Numbered from the stretch's first letter, positions 6,184-16,271 are shown. The stretch is 64,000 nucleotides of DNA from Malaciobacter marinus (GCF_003544855.1 NZ_CP032101.1:2480001-2544000), one strand, 5' to 3'. Numbers and translations are program-made. Notes: a model not told the origin generated them from the letters alone.

Positions 6184-8775
6184 ATGACAAATGAAAAATA
6201 TCTTAAACAATTAGATAAATTAGATGTTAAATATTATGATGTAAAAACTGCTGTTGAAGAGATTACTCCTGGTTCATTTGAAAAACTAAACTACACATCA
6301 AGAGTATTAGCAGAAAACTTAATTAGAAAATGCCCAAGTGAAAAATTAGAAGATTCACTTATTCAATTAATCGAAAAAAGAACTGATAAAGATTTTCCTT
6401 GGTATCCAAGTAGAGTTATCTGCCATGATATTTTAGGTTTAACTGCTTTTGTTGACTTAGCAGGTCTTAGAGAAGCAGTAGCAAGAGATGGAGGAGATCC
6501 AGATAAAGTTAATCCAGTTGTACCTACTCAACTAATCGTTGACCACTCATTAGCAGTTGAATGTGGTGGATTTGATCCAGATGCATTCCAAAAAAATAGA
6601 GATATTGAAGATAGAAGAAATGCAGATAGATTTCACTTTATAAACTGGACAAAAGAAGCTTTTAATAATGTAGATGTTATTCCTCCTGGAAATGGTATCA
6701 TGCACCAAATTAACTTAGAAAAAATGTCTCCAGTTGTTCATTTAAATGAGGGGATTGCAAGTCCTGATACTTTAGTTGGAACTGATTCACATACTCCTCA
6801 TGTTGATGCACTTGGTGTAATTGCTGTTGGTGTTGGTGGTTTAGAAGCTGAAAATGTAATGCTTGGAAATCCATCTTATATGAGAGTTCCTGATATTGTT
6901 GGAGTTAAAATAACAGGAAAAAGAGCACCTGGTATAACTGCAACTGATATTGCCCTTGCTATGACTTCATTTTTAAGAGAAAATGATGTAATTTCTGCAT
7001 ACTTAGAGTTCTTTGGTGATGGAATCAAATATCTTAATTTAGGAGATAGAGCAACAATAGCTAATATGACTCCTGAATATGGTGCAAGTGCAGGTATGTT
7101 TGCTATTGATGAACAAACTATTGATTATTTAAAAGTAACAGGACGTGAGCAAAAACAAGTTGAACTTGTAGAAGCGTATGCAAAAGCAAATGGTTTATGG
7201 GCAAGTCAATTAGAAAATGCTACATATGCAAGAACTATTGAATTTGATTTATCAAAAGTTACTAGAAGTTTAGCAGGGCCATCTAAACCTCATAAACTAG
7301 TGCCTACAACAACTTTAAAAGAAGAAGGTATTGTAAAAGATTTTGTACAAGAAGGTGATAAGATGCCAGATGGTGCAATTTTAATTGCTGCTATTACTTC
7401 ATGTACAAATACTTCAAATCCAAGAAATGTTATCGCTGCAGGATTATTAGCTAAAAAAGCAAATGAGCTTGGACTTACAAGAAAACCATGGGTTAAATCT
7501 TCATTAGCACCTGGTTCAAAAGTAATTGAAGTTTACTTAAAAGAAGCAGGATTATTAAGTGAGATGGAAAAACTTGGATTTGGTGTAGTTGGTTTTGCAT
7601 GTACTACTTGTAATGGTATGAGTGGAGCACTTGATCCAAAAATCCAACAAGAAGTTATAGATAGAGATATTTATTCAACTGCTGTATTATCTGGAAATAG
7701 AAACTTTGATGGAAGAATTCACCCTTATGTAAAAGAGGCATTTTTAGCAAGTCCAGCACTTGTAATTGCTTATGCATTAGCAGGTTCAATTAGATTTGAT
7801 ATTGAAAATGATTCATTAGGAAAAGATAAAGACGGAAATGATATTACATTAAAAGATTTATGGCCATCAGATGAAGAGATTGATTCAGTTGAAAAATCAT
7901 GTGTAAAACCTCAAATGTTCAATGATATTTATGAGCCAATGTTCAATAGAGATGGTTTGAGTGCTATTAAAGTTGAGCCATTTTATAGCTGGAATCCAAA
8001 CTCTACATATATTCAAAAACCACCATATTGGGAAGATGAGTTTATGGGAATGCCTGCACTTAAAGATTTAAGACCTTTAGGAGTATTCCCTGACAATATT
8101 ACAACAGATCACCTTTCTCCTTCAAATGCAATCTTACCAGATTCTGCTTCAGGGGAATATTGTTTAAAAATGGGATTACCAGTAGAAGATTTAAACTCAT
8201 ATGCAACACATAGAGGGGATCACCATACAGCTTCAAGAGCAACATTGGCAAATCCAAAACTATTTAATGAAATGGTAAAAGATAAAGATGGAAATGTAAA
8301 ACAAGGTTCTTTGACAAAAGTTATGCCTGAGGGTACTGAATCAAGAATGTGGGAAGCAATTGAGACATATAGACAAAGAGGTCAAGGTCTTATTATTATT
8401 GCTGGAACTAACTATGGTCAAGGGAGTTCAAGAGATTGGGCAGCAAAAGGTGTAAGACTTGCAGGTGTTGAAGTACTTATAGCTGAATCAATTGAAAGAA
8501 TTCACAGAACTAACTTAGTTGGTATGGGTGTATTACCACTTCAATTTAAAGATGGGGACACAAGACACACATATAATATCGATGGAAGTGAAACTTATGA
8601 AGTAATTGGTAAGATAACTCCAAGATGTGACTTAACAGTAGTTATGACAAGAGAAAATGGGGAAAAGATAGATATTCCAGTAACTTGCAGATTAGATACA
8701 ACTGCAGAAGTTGAAGTTTATAAAGCTGGTGGAATTTTACAAAAATTTGCAAAAGAAGTTGTTGCAAACAAATAA
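6184..8775 (+). CDS. acnD: Fe/S-dependent 2-methylcitrate dehydratase
   Basis: The 863-residue protein is an aconitase-superfamily enzyme. LIVDHSL, GTDSHTPHVDALG and the cluster ligands in ITSCTNTSNPRN plus GFACTTCNGMSGAL are present, as is the swivel-domain motif TNYGQGSSRDWAAKG. AcnD makes 2-methyl-cis-aconitate and works with PrpF, which lies next, replacing the iron-free PrpD, for which no gene is seen here. The PrpF neighbour is the main reason for calling it AcnD rather than AcnA. An A-rich leader with a weak site precedes the ATG. A strong terminator follows the stop. Confidence 0.92.
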   Translation: MTNEKYLKQLDKLDVKYYDVKTAVEEITPGSFEKLNYTSRVLAENLIRKCPSEKLEDSLIQLIEKRTDKDFPWYPSRVICHDILGLTAFVDLAGLREAVARDGGDPDKVNPVVPTQLIVDHSLAVECGGFDPDAFQKNRDIEDRRNADRFHFINWTKEAFNNVDVIPPGNGIMHQINLEKMSPVVHLNEGIASPDTLVGTDSHTPHVDALGVIAVGVGGLEAENVMLGNPSYMRVPDIVGVKITGKRAPGITATDIALAMTSFLRENDVISAYLEFFGDGIKYLNLGDRATIANMTPEYGASAGMFAIDEQTIDYLKVTGREQKQVELVEAYAKANGLWASQLENATYARTIEFDLSKVTRSLAGPSKPHKLVPTTTLKEEGIVKDFVQEGDKMPDGAILIAAITSCTNTSNPRNVIAAGLLAKKANELGLTRKPWVKSSLAPGSKVIEVYLKEAGLLSEMEKLGFGVVGFACTTCNGMSGALDPKIQQEVIDRDIYSTAVLSGNRNFDGRIHPYVKEAFLASPALVIAYALAGSIRFDIENDSLGKDKDGNDITLKDLWPSDEEIDSVEKSCVKPQMFNDIYEPMFNRDGLSAIKVEPFYSWNPNSTYIQKPPYWEDEFMGMPALKDLRPLGVFPDNITTDHLSPSNAILPDSASGEYCLKMGLPVEDLNSYATHRGDHHTASRATLANPKLFNEMVKDKDGNVKQGSLTKVMPEGTESRMWEAIETYRQRGQGLIIIAGTNYGQGSSRDWAAKGVRLAGVEVLIAESIERIHRTNLVGMGVLPLQFKDGDTRHTYNIDGSETYEVIGKITPRCDLTVVMTRENGEKIDIPVTCRLDTTAEVEVYKAGGILQKFAKEVVANK

Positions 8776-8778
8776 GAA

Positions 8779-8815
8779 AAATTAAAGGGTTTATTCCCTT
8801 TAATTTATCTTTTTT
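8779..8815 (+). terminator. Rho-independent terminator after acnD
   Basis: AAATTAAAGGG pairs perfectly with CCCTTTAATTT around TTTATT, and a T-rich run ends at 8815. It separates acnD from prpF, so prpF should depend on readthrough or its own promoter. Confidence 0.8.
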
Positions 8816-8875
8816 AGTGTGAATATTGTTCATATTCAAAAAGATATTACAAGACTAATAATAAGGAAATATATT

Positions 8876-10051
8876 ATGGCTTATAAACCACAGTTTAAAG
8901 TAAAAGCTACTTATATGAGAGGTGGAACTTCAAAAGGCACTTTCTTTAATATTGAAGACCTTCCAAAAGAAGCATTAGAAGATTCAAAAAAAAGAGATAA
9001 GTTACTTCAAAGAATCGTAGGAAGTCCAGATATTTATAAAAAACAAATGGATGGTATGGGTGGAGCTTCTTCATCTACATCTAAAGCTATTTTAGTTGGA
9101 AAATCTGATGTTCCAAATCATGATGTAGATTATTACTTTTGTCAAGTTGCAATTGATAAAGATTTTGTAGATATGAGTGGAAACTGTGGAAACTTATCAA
9201 GTGCAGTTGGACCTTTTGCCATAAAAGAAGGTTTAGTGGATAATGTACCTCAAAATGGTGTTTGTTGTGTAAGAATTTGGCAAGCAAATATTAAAAAAAC
9301 TATTCTATGTTATGTAACAATGGAAAATGGAATGGTAAAAGAAATGGGTGATTATGAAATTGATGGTGTTGCCTTTCCTGCAGAAGAGATTAAGTTAGAG
9401 TTTGTTGAGCCAGTTGATCCAAGCGAAGAGTTATTTCCAACTGGTAATTTAGTAGATGACTTAGAAGTTGAAGGTGTTGGTACTTTTAAAGCTACTATGA
9501 TTACAGCTGGTATTCCAACTGTATTTGTAAATGCTGATGAGATTGGATACAAAGGAACTGAACTTCAAGGTGATATTAACTCTGATACTAAAGCTTTAGA
9601 GAAATTTGAGAAAATTAGAATTGCAGGGGCACTTAAAATGGGACTAATTTCTGATGCTAAAGAAGCCTTAACTAAACAACATACACCAAAAATTGCATTT
9701 GTATCTCCTGCGCAAGATTTTACTACATCTTCAGGAAAAGAACTAAAAGCAGATGAAATGGATTTGCATGTTAGAGCTTTATCTATGCAACAACTACACC
9801 ATGCAATGATGGGTACAGCTTCAGTTGCAATTGGTGTTGCTGCTTGTATTCCAGGAACATTAGTTAATTTAGCTAGTGGTGGTGGAGAAAAAAATACAGT
9901 TACTTTTGGTCATCCAAGTGGTACTATTAAAGTTGGTGCAACATTATCACAAAAAGATGGAAAGTATATTGTAGAAAAAGCAAGTATGAGTAGAAGTGCA
10001 AGAATTATTATGGATGGTAATGTATATGTTCCTGCTGGAACAATGGATTAA
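8876..10051 (+). CDS. prpF: 2-Methylaconitate cis-trans isomerase
   Basis: The 391-residue protein has the diaminopimelate-epimerase-like fold of PrpF. The N-terminus TYMRGGTSKGTFF is the family signature, DMSGNCGNLSSAVGPFA carries the conserved glycine/cysteine segment, and MQQLHHAMMGTASVA with the C-terminal FGHPSGTI match known PrpF. It isomerises 2-methyl-trans/cis-aconitate so that AcnD can function in the methylcitrate cycle. I start it at the ATG at 8876, which has AAGGAA upstream; a GTG 57 bases earlier is in frame but has no site. The inverted GAATAT/ATATTC at 8821-8837 could belong to its own promoter region. Confidence 0.94.
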   Translation: MAYKPQFKVKATYMRGGTSKGTFFNIEDLPKEALEDSKKRDKLLQRIVGSPDIYKKQMDGMGGASSSTSKAILVGKSDVPNHDVDYYFCQVAIDKDFVDMSGNCGNLSSAVGPFAIKEGLVDNVPQNGVCCVRIWQANIKKTILCYVTMENGMVKEMGDYEIDGVAFPAEEIKLEFVEPVDPSEELFPTGNLVDDLEVEGVGTFKATMITAGIPTVFVNADEIGYKGTELQGDINSDTKALEKFEKIRIAGALKMGLISDAKEALTKQHTPKIAFVSPAQDFTTSSGKELKADEMDLHVRALSMQQLHHAMMGTASVAIGVAACIPGTLVNLASGGGEKNTVTFGHPSGTIKVGATLSQKDGKYIVEKASMSRSARIIMDGNVYVPAGTMD

Positions 10052-10062
10052 TATTTTTTAAT

Positions 10063-10091
10063 AAAAAGGTCTTGATTATTCAAGACCTTTT
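10063..10091. terminator. Bidirectional terminator between prpF and the isochorismatase-like gene
   Basis: AAAAGGTCTTGA and TCAAGACCTTTT form a perfect 12-base stem around TTAT. A-run and T-run flank the stem, so it works for both convergent genes. Confidence 0.85.
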
Positions 10092-10632
10092 ATTTTATCA
10101 ATGAAGAAATCTCTTTAAATACTGGATTTTTAGCATTTACTGTTAATTCAAAAAGTAATGACTCATAAGTTGTAGGAACTACTCCAGCTTGAATTAATCT
10201 ATCTAAAGCTACTTTTGTATCATGCTCTTTTCTTGAACTTATACAATCAGTTACTATTACAGGTTGTAATCCAGCTTCAAGTAAATCTATACAAGTTTGT
10301 AAGACACAAACATGAGATTCTATACCAGCAACAATTACAAACTTTTTATTTTGTGCTTTTATTGCTTCTAATGTTGTTTCATTTTTACAACAAGAAAATG
10401 TTGTTTTCTCAAAATGAGGATCTTCATCAACAAACTCTCTTAAACTAGGAATAGTTTCACCAATTCCTTTTTTATACTGTTCATTAACTATAAAAGGAAC
10501 TTCTAATATTTTAAGACCTTTTATTAATGTAACAAGATGCTTTTCTAACTGCTCATTGTCTCTCATATGAGGGAAAAGTCGCTCTTGCACATCAACTAAA
10601 CAAAATAGACTCTGTTCAACATTTATTCTCAT
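10090..10632 (-). CDS. Isochorismatase-family (YcaC-like) hydrolase
   Basis: The product has 180 residues from the ATG at 10632, which has TAGGAG ten bases upstream; an earlier in-frame ATG at 10662 lacks a site. The cysteine hydrolase triad is visible: Asp in FCLVDVQERL, Lys in the FEKTTFSC region and Cys in IESHVCVLQT. TDCISSRKEHDTKVAL is typical of the YcaC/nicotinamidase-like branch. The substrate is unknown; isochorismate itself is unlikely because no siderophore synthesis genes are near. It lies 45 bases downstream of hemC on the same strand and ends at the terminator shared with prpF. Confidence 0.82.
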   Translation of the reverse strand: MRINVEQSLFCLVDVQERLFPHMRDNEQLEKHLVTLIKGLKILEVPFIVNEQYKKGIGETIPSLREFVDEDPHFEKTTFSCCKNETTLEAIKAQNKKFVIVAGIESHVCVLQTCIDLLEAGLQPVIVTDCISSRKEHDTKVALDRLIQAGVVPTTYESLLFELTVNAKNPVFKEISSLIK

Positions 10633-10676
10633 TGTCACTCCTAATTTATCTAAGATTGACATTAATTATACACAAA

Positions 10677-11618
10677 TTATTGAAAAGCAACCTTTTCTGC
10701 TTTAAGTAATAACTCTTTTGCACCTTTTTGTATGAATTTTTGTGCCATTTCTTTACCAACTGTTTCATATTTACTTACATCTACTGTCATACTATCTTGA
10801 ATATATTCACTTGCATCTGGCATTCCAACGATTGCATCAACTTTTATACTTTTTTTATCTTCACTTAAAGTAGCTTTTATTCCAATAGGAACTTGACATC
10901 CACCTTCTAAAACTCTAACAAAATCTCTTTCAATTGTAGATTCAATATGAGCATCATCATCATGTAAAACAGATAATAATTCAATTAATTCTTTATTGTC
11001 TAAAGTTTCAATTCCAAGTGTTGCTTGTCCCATTGATGGAGTCATATCTTCTGTTGAAACTGGAACAAAATAATTAACTTCATCTTCAATTTGAAGTTTT
11101 TGTACCCCAGTTGCTGCTAAAATAATAGCATCATACTCACCTGCTTTTAGTTTTGCAATTCTAGTATTAATATTTCCTCTTAAATCTTTTAGCACAACAT
11201 CTGGTCTTAGCATTTTTATTTCCATTCTTCTTCTAAGACTAGTTGTTCCAACTACTGCATTTTGTGGTAAGTTTTCAATACTATCATAGTTTTGACTTAA
11301 AAATGCATCCCTTGGGTCAAATCTTTTTGTAACTGCTGCAAGTTTAAAACCATCTTCAAACTCTACTGGAACATCTTTTAAACTATGAACTGCAATATCT
11401 GCTTGTTTATTTGAAAGTGCAATCTCTAACTCTTTAGTAAATAAACCCTTTCCCCCAATTTTAGCTAAAGGTACATCTAAAATCTTATCAGCTTTTGTTG
11501 AAAATGTTTCTAACTCAATTTGCATATCTGGATAATGCTTAAGTAGTTGTTCTTTTATATATTCACTTTGCCATAAAGCTAATTTACTTTTTCTTGTTGC
11601 TATTACTAATTTTTTCAT
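10677..11618 (-). CDS. hemC: Porphobilinogen deaminase (hydroxymethylbilane synthase)
   Basis: The 313-residue enzyme polymerises four porphobilinogens into hydroxymethylbilane for haem and sirohaem. The start KLVIATRKSKLALWQSEYI, the active-site VHSLKDVP, TTSLRRRMEI, RGNINTRIAKL and the cofactor-attachment cysteine in LEGGCQVPIGI are all present and in the usual order. Length is standard. A single base separates it from the upstream DsbC-like gene, so the two are co-transcribed. Confidence 0.97.
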   Translation of the reverse strand: MKKLVIATRKSKLALWQSEYIKEQLLKHYPDMQIELETFSTKADKILDVPLAKIGGKGLFTKELEIALSNKQADIAVHSLKDVPVEFEDGFKLAAVTKRFDPRDAFLSQNYDSIENLPQNAVVGTTSLRRRMEIKMLRPDVVLKDLRGNINTRIAKLKAGEYDAIILAATGVQKLQIEDEVNYFVPVSTEDMTPSMGQATLGIETLDNKELIELLSVLHDDDAHIESTIERDFVRVLEGGCQVPIGIKATLSEDKKSIKVDAIVGMPDASEYIQDSMTVDVSKYETVGKEMAQKFIQKGAKELLLKAEKVAFQ

Positions 11619-11619
11619 A

Positions 11620-12456
11620 TTACCTTCCTAATTGTTTGTATTTATTTTTTGTTTTATCTTGTTCACCATTTACAAAAATTGTTGGTGTACCCTCAACCAT
11701 AACATATTCACCCATAAGTATATCAGTTTCAATCTCTTTTTGAATCTCTTTACTTTGAATTTCATCAAGTTTAATATTAGTTTTTAAAACTTTATTAAAA
11801 GCATTTAAAATCTTTTTTTCATCTGTCTCATTAGAGTTAAAATATGGATCAAAATCTGCTTCATAAACTTTTAAAGTAACATCTTTTACGCCTTTATTAG
11901 AAGCAACTAACATAGCTTTTGATAAAGCATTTGCAGCTTTATGTATTTGAAGTAAAGGAAAGTGATAATAGTATAAAGCAATATTTTGGCTATTTTTATT
12001 TACAAATTTAATAATATCTGGCACATAATCTAAACAAAATGGACATAAAGGATCAGAAAATATCACTATTTTATCTTTTGCATTATGATTACCAGCAATT
12101 AATCTTTTTTTATCATAATACTTGCTTGTTAAAGGTAATGTCATCATCTCTTTTAAAGAATTACCAGTTTTAATATCAAATAAATCTGGTGAAACAACTG
12201 TTCCATTAGAGAATACAATATCTTTAGCTTTTACATTTTTATCAGCTATTTTAGCATCAATATCAATAATATAACCATACCAATTTTTTACAGATAGGGA
12301 TTTTTTAAAGTTAATTGATAAGTTTTTAATCTCAACTCGTTTATTATTTGAAAACCTATTTTTTTCAAACTCTAATATTTTATCATCAATACTATTTGCA
12401 GAAATACTAGTAATTAAAAATAAACTTATGAATAATATTTTTGAAATAAAAGACAT
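11620..12456 (-). CDS. Periplasmic DsbC/DsbG-like thiol:disulfide interchange protein
   Basis: The 278-residue protein starts with a lysine and hydrophobic signal peptide (ISKILFISLFLITSISANS, residues about 4-22). The thioredoxin-fold half carries IVIFSDPLCPFCLDYVPDI with the CPFC redox motif, then FPLLQIHKAANALSKA, and ends with the cis-proline segment VEGTPTIFVNGEQ. The N-terminal part resembles a dimerisation domain as in DsbC. It probably isomerises or reduces disulfides in the periplasm, perhaps of c-type cytochromes. The haem gene hemC follows after one base. Confidence 0.82.
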   Translation of the reverse strand: MSFISKILFISLFLITSISANSIDDKILEFEKNRFSNNKRVEIKNLSINFKKSLSVKNWYGYIIDIDAKIADKNVKAKDIVFSNGTVVSPDLFDIKTGNSLKEMMTLPLTSKYYDKKRLIAGNHNAKDKIVIFSDPLCPFCLDYVPDIIKFVNKNSQNIALYYYHFPLLQIHKAANALSKAMLVASNKGVKDVTLKVYEADFDPYFNSNETDEKKILNAFNKVLKTNIKLDEIQSKEIQKEIETDILMGEYVMVEGTPTIFVNGEQDKTKNKYKQLGR

Positions 12457-12528
12457 AAAATCTCCTTATTTAAATTTCGAATTATTATATTCAAAGATGA
12501 CTTAAATGCAATTAGTAAAGAGCATTTT

Positions 12529-14658
12529 TTAAGTTTTAGTCTTTACTGTTATTTTTTTTATGTCAAAAAGTTCTTTTGCTTTATTTAACATCTTTGAATT
12601 TAATATATCATTGATTTGTAATTCTTGTTGTGAGGGTTCTGGTTTAGCACTATTATGCATAGTTGCAACACAACCTGAACCACCAGCTAAATCTTCTTCA
12701 ATTGCTTGTGGTTCAACTATTTGTTCTTTTTCAATCTCTTGATTTGTTTGTTTCTCTTGGTTTTCTATTTTAGATTTTTTTTTTTGACTTTCTACTTCAG
12801 ATTCATCTTTTATAAAATCCAATTCAGTTTCATCTCCAAAAACATCATAAATAAATGTTTTTAAAATTCCAAAATGTTTAAATAAAAATTTTCTTTCTTC
12901 ACCTTTTGCATATGAAATAATCTCTAGTTTATTAGCTTCAAAACTTTTAAATACAAAGTTATCTTCAAAGCATTCTCCAAGTCTTACATCTCTATCATAA
13001 ACTCTATTTATTACTTGATCATAAAGCTTCTCATTTGGATCACTTTCTTGATTTAATCTTGAACTAATTGCTTCATCTAAAGCATCTAAATTATCTTCTT
13101 TTACATTTTCATTTAAAGTTGGCTCTTGCATTTCTTCTAAAGAACTATTTTCATTATTTGAAATACTTTCCGTAGTAGTATTAGGAACTATTTGCTCTTC
13201 TTTTGGTTTACCAATTGAAGTATTATTATTTATAATTTCATCAATATCATCATCAAATGGTGTTTCAAAAGGAATTGCATCAATGCTATCTAAAGGAATA
13301 GTGTTTTCACTAAACATTGCAGTATCTGCAAGATTTGGCTCTTGTATTTTTGTTTCTTCAAAAACATTGTGATTTTCTTCTTGTACTATTTTTGTTTCTT
13401 GTTTAGTATCTATATTTGACTGAAGTGTTTGCTCTACATTTGATATTGCTTCATTTTTAGTTTGCTGTTCAATCTCATTTACGCTAGTGTCTTTCTCTTT
13501 TGCTTCTTCATAAACATGTTCAGTATCATTTTGTGCATGCTCTAAAACTTTTTGTTTAGATATTGCATCTTTTACTGCTGGTTGAACTTCAATTTGTTCA
13601 ACTTGATTTATAATATCTTGAATACTTTTTAAATTTGTAGCTTCTTGCATTTTTAGAAGTGTTAAAATCAAAACAAAACTAGCATCAGAATTTAAAGCTA
13701 AAAGATGTTTTGCATCACCTAAAACTCTAAAGAATCTATCAAATAATAAAAGATCAAATTTAGCATCTTTTTCAAGCATTTTTTGTCTTAAATAAATAGT
13801 TATTTCATCACAAACTTGTGAAATTTCATAGTTTTCTAACTCTTTAACTAAATTTGTAATATCTTTTTTATTTAAAACAATATCAAAAATTTCATCCATT
13901 ACTTTTGGTTCAATCAAACCTAACATCTCTACAACAGATATTGTATTTACTTTTCCTTTTGAAAAAATAATTGCTTGATCAAGTAGCGTTAAAGTATCTC
14001 TTAAACTTCCTTGCCCACTTCTTGAAAGTATCTCTAAAGCTTCTGTTTCATAATCAATATTTTCTTCATTTAAAATATGTGATAAATGATGTATTACATC
14101 TGCATTTGATATTTTATTAAATCTAAAGTGTTGAGTTCTACTTAAAATTGTAGCTGGAAGTTTTAAAGGGTCAGTAGTTGCAAGAATAAACTTAACAAAA
14201 CCTGGAGGTTCTTCTAGTGTTTTAAGTAAAGCATTAAAAGCTTGAGTTGTTAACATATGAACTTCATCGATTATAAACACTTTAAATCTTGCACTACTTG
14301 GTTTATATTTTGTATGCTCAATTAAATCTTTAATATCATCAATACCTCTATTACTAGCTGCATCCATTTCAATAATATCTAAGTGTCTATTTGAGTTTGC
14401 ACTTTGACAATTTTCACAAACTTCACAAGGTTTTGATGTTGGACCATTTGTACATAAAAGCGCTTTTGCCATGATTCTAGCTGTACTTGTTTTTCCACTA
14501 CCTCTTAGACCACTAAAAAGATATGCATGGGATAATCTATTTGAATCTAAAGCAAGTGATAGAGTTTGTGAAATAGTACTTTGTCCTACTAAGTCTTCAA
14601 ATCTTTTTGGTCTATATTTTAATGCTAATACTTTTTTTTCAATATCTAATTCACTCAT
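12529..14658 (-). CDS. dnaX: DNA polymerase III subunit gamma/tau
   Basis: The 709-residue clamp-loader ATPase shows Walker A (GLRGSGKTSTAR), the zinc module from CTNGPTSKPCEVCENC, Walker B with DEVHML (VFIIDEVHMLT), the SRC-like motif ILSRTQHFRF, and sensor 2 around SGQGSLRDTLTLLDQA. After about residue 370 comes a long acidic, glutamine- and asparagine-rich linker of about 170 residues, then a small C-terminal domain. No obvious A-run slippery site with an early stop stands out in the linker, so a shorter gamma form is not evident. It overlaps murI by four bases. Confidence 0.95.
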   Translation of the reverse strand: MSELDIEKKVLALKYRPKRFEDLVGQSTISQTLSLALDSNRLSHAYLFSGLRGSGKTSTARIMAKALLCTNGPTSKPCEVCENCQSANSNRHLDIIEMDAASNRGIDDIKDLIEHTKYKPSSARFKVFIIDEVHMLTTQAFNALLKTLEEPPGFVKFILATTDPLKLPATILSRTQHFRFNKISNADVIHHLSHILNEENIDYETEALEILSRSGQGSLRDTLTLLDQAIIFSKGKVNTISVVEMLGLIEPKVMDEIFDIVLNKKDITNLVKELENYEISQVCDEITIYLRQKMLEKDAKFDLLLFDRFFRVLGDAKHLLALNSDASFVLILTLLKMQEATNLKSIQDIINQVEQIEVQPAVKDAISKQKVLEHAQNDTEHVYEEAKEKDTSVNEIEQQTKNEAISNVEQTLQSNIDTKQETKIVQEENHNVFEETKIQEPNLADTAMFSENTIPLDSIDAIPFETPFDDDIDEIINNNTSIGKPKEEQIVPNTTTESISNNENSSLEEMQEPTLNENVKEDNLDALDEAISSRLNQESDPNEKLYDQVINRVYDRDVRLGECFEDNFVFKSFEANKLEIISYAKGEERKFLFKHFGILKTFIYDVFGDETELDFIKDESEVESQKKKSKIENQEKQTNQEIEKEQIVEPQAIEEDLAGGSGCVATMHNSAKPEPSQQELQINDILNSKMLNKAKELFDIKKITVKTKT

Positions 14659-15452
14659 ATCTCACACTTCCTTACTTTAATCTCATCTATATTTTTATTA
14701 TTTTCAAAAATTTTCTTTATCATATTTTTATTTATATTTCCTGTGTGTAAAATTGATATTTTAATAGGATCAAAATTACAGTGTCCTTTTATTTTACACA
14801 AATATTCTAACCTGTTTGCTATTGCTTGTCCAGTTTCAATTAAATTGATGTTTTCACCCATTATATTTTTTATATTATCACTAACTATTGGATAGTGTGT
14901 ACATCCTAAAACAATTGTATCAACACTATTTTCAATCATTGGCTTAAGCCATTTTTTTAACATTTCATTGGTTTTGAAAGAGTTGATTTCACCTTTTTCA
15001 ATCTGCTCAACTAAACCAATACAAGCTTGTTCATAAAGTTTAATAGGCTTTTGCTTTGAAAGCTGATTTACTAATAGTTGATACTTTTCACCTTTTAGTG
15101 TGGCAGCTGTTGCTAAAACACCAATGTTTAAAGTTTTTGTTAATTCAATTGCTGGCTTAATTCCTGGTTCTGTACCAATTACTATTAAATTTGGATATAA
15201 GTTTCTTAACTCTTTTATTGCAGCTGATGTTGCAGTATTACAAGCAACAATCAAAGCTTCAATATTGTGATTCTTAATTAAAAACTCACTTATTAAGATG
15301 CATCTATTTTTTATAGCTTCATGGGTTTTATTTCCATATGGAGCAAAAATAGTATCTGCAATATATAAAATATCTGCACCTTTAAAATATTTATTTATAG
15401 CTTTTACTACTGTTAATCCGCCAAGTCCAGAATCAAAAACCCCAATTTTCAA
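14655..15452 (-). CDS. murI: Glutamate racemase
   Basis: The 265-residue enzyme makes D-glutamate for peptidoglycan. FDSGLGGLTVVKAI at the N-terminus, the first catalytic cysteine in IVACNTATSAA and the second in VLGCTHYPIV are the diagnostic motifs, with the catalytic aspartate in DSGLGG. Length is normal. Its stop overlaps the dnaX start (ATGA type), so it heads a murI-dnaX message. The promoter should lie in the 109 bases shared with the divergent UDG-fold gene. Confidence 0.96.
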   Translation of the reverse strand: MKIGVFDSGLGGLTVVKAINKYFKGADILYIADTIFAPYGNKTHEAIKNRCILISEFLIKNHNIEALIVACNTATSAAIKELRNLYPNLIVIGTEPGIKPAIELTKTLNIGVLATAATLKGEKYQLLVNQLSKQKPIKLYEQACIGLVEQIEKGEINSFKTNEMLKKWLKPMIENSVDTIVLGCTHYPIVSDNIKNIMGENINLIETGQAIANRLEYLCKIKGHCNFDPIKISILHTGNINKNMIKKIFENNKNIDEIKVRKCEI

Positions 15453-15561
15453 CTTTTGCCTTATATCAATTTTGGCTGATTATAACAAAAAATTGATAAC
15501 TACTTTGTTAAAATAATTACATTAAAAGTAAAATCTATAAATACTAGTTTAAAGGCACATC

Positions 15562-16218
15562 ATGTTTAATCATTTTCATCCATATAAACCTTTTATATTT
15601 GAAGATACTAATACTTTAATAATTGGAACTTTGCCTCCTCCAAGATTTTGCAAAAAAGATTTCAAATCTAAAGATGTTGATTTTTGTTATGGTTCGCAAG
15701 ATAATCTTCTTTGGCAAGTTCTTAATAAAATATTTAAACTTAATTTGCTATTTGACAATTCCCAAGAAGCAGTAAAAATGAGAAAAGATTTTTTAATCTT
15801 GAATAATATAGGTATATGCGATATTGTTGATTCTTGTAAAAGAGAAAAAATCAATGCAAGTGATTTAGGTATGAAAGATGTAATATTAAGAGATTTAATT
15901 TTTTATTTAAAAAAATATAAAAATATAAATAAAATAGTATTTACTGGCAAAAGTAGTAAAAATGGTCCAGAATATTTTTTCAAGCAACTAATAAAAAAGC
16001 ATTGTTTAAATATTCAAACAAGCAATAATAAACAAATTAAAGAGCAAATATTATATTTTGATAATAGAAGCATTAAACTTTTTAGCCTAACATCTCCATC
16101 AAATGCTGCAAATCGATCAATTGGTGCAAACACTTTTTACAAAGAAAGAAAAAAAATAAATCCTAATTATTCTACATTTGATTTTAGAGTAGATGAATAT
16201 AAGTTAGCTTTTACATAA
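15562..16218 (+). CDS. Uracil-DNA glycosylase superfamily protein
   Basis: This 218-residue protein resembles the Mug/deoxyinosine-glycosylase-like branch of the UDG superfamily. The N-terminal TLIIGTLPPPRFCK corresponds to motif 1 (GxxP-type water-activating loop) and LFSLTSPSNAANRS near residue 175 corresponds to motif 2 (SPS plus an intercalating loop). A tract of NLLWQVLNKIF matches the helix that follows motif 1. It probably excises a deaminated base, but a role in nucleic-acid binding without cleavage cannot be excluded. AAAGG lies before the ATG. It is divergent from murI and monocistronic. Confidence 0.7.
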   Translation: MFNHFHPYKPFIFEDTNTLIIGTLPPPRFCKKDFKSKDVDFCYGSQDNLLWQVLNKIFKLNLLFDNSQEAVKMRKDFLILNNIGICDIVDSCKREKINASDLGMKDVILRDLIFYLKKYKNINKIVFTGKSSKNGPEYFFKQLIKKHCLNIQTSNNKQIKEQILYFDNRSIKLFSLTSPSNAANRSIGANTFYKERKKINPNYSTFDFRVDEYKLAFT

Positions 16219-16271
16219 TCAGTTAATTCATCTCTAATGAAAAAAGGCATAAAATTAGTTATTAATAAGTG

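Noticed and set aside
6184-8775. Main aconitase (AcnA/AcnB) of the citric acid cycle
   Set aside because: The position in the prp cluster and the downstream prpF make AcnD the better call, although motifs alone cannot separate the two.
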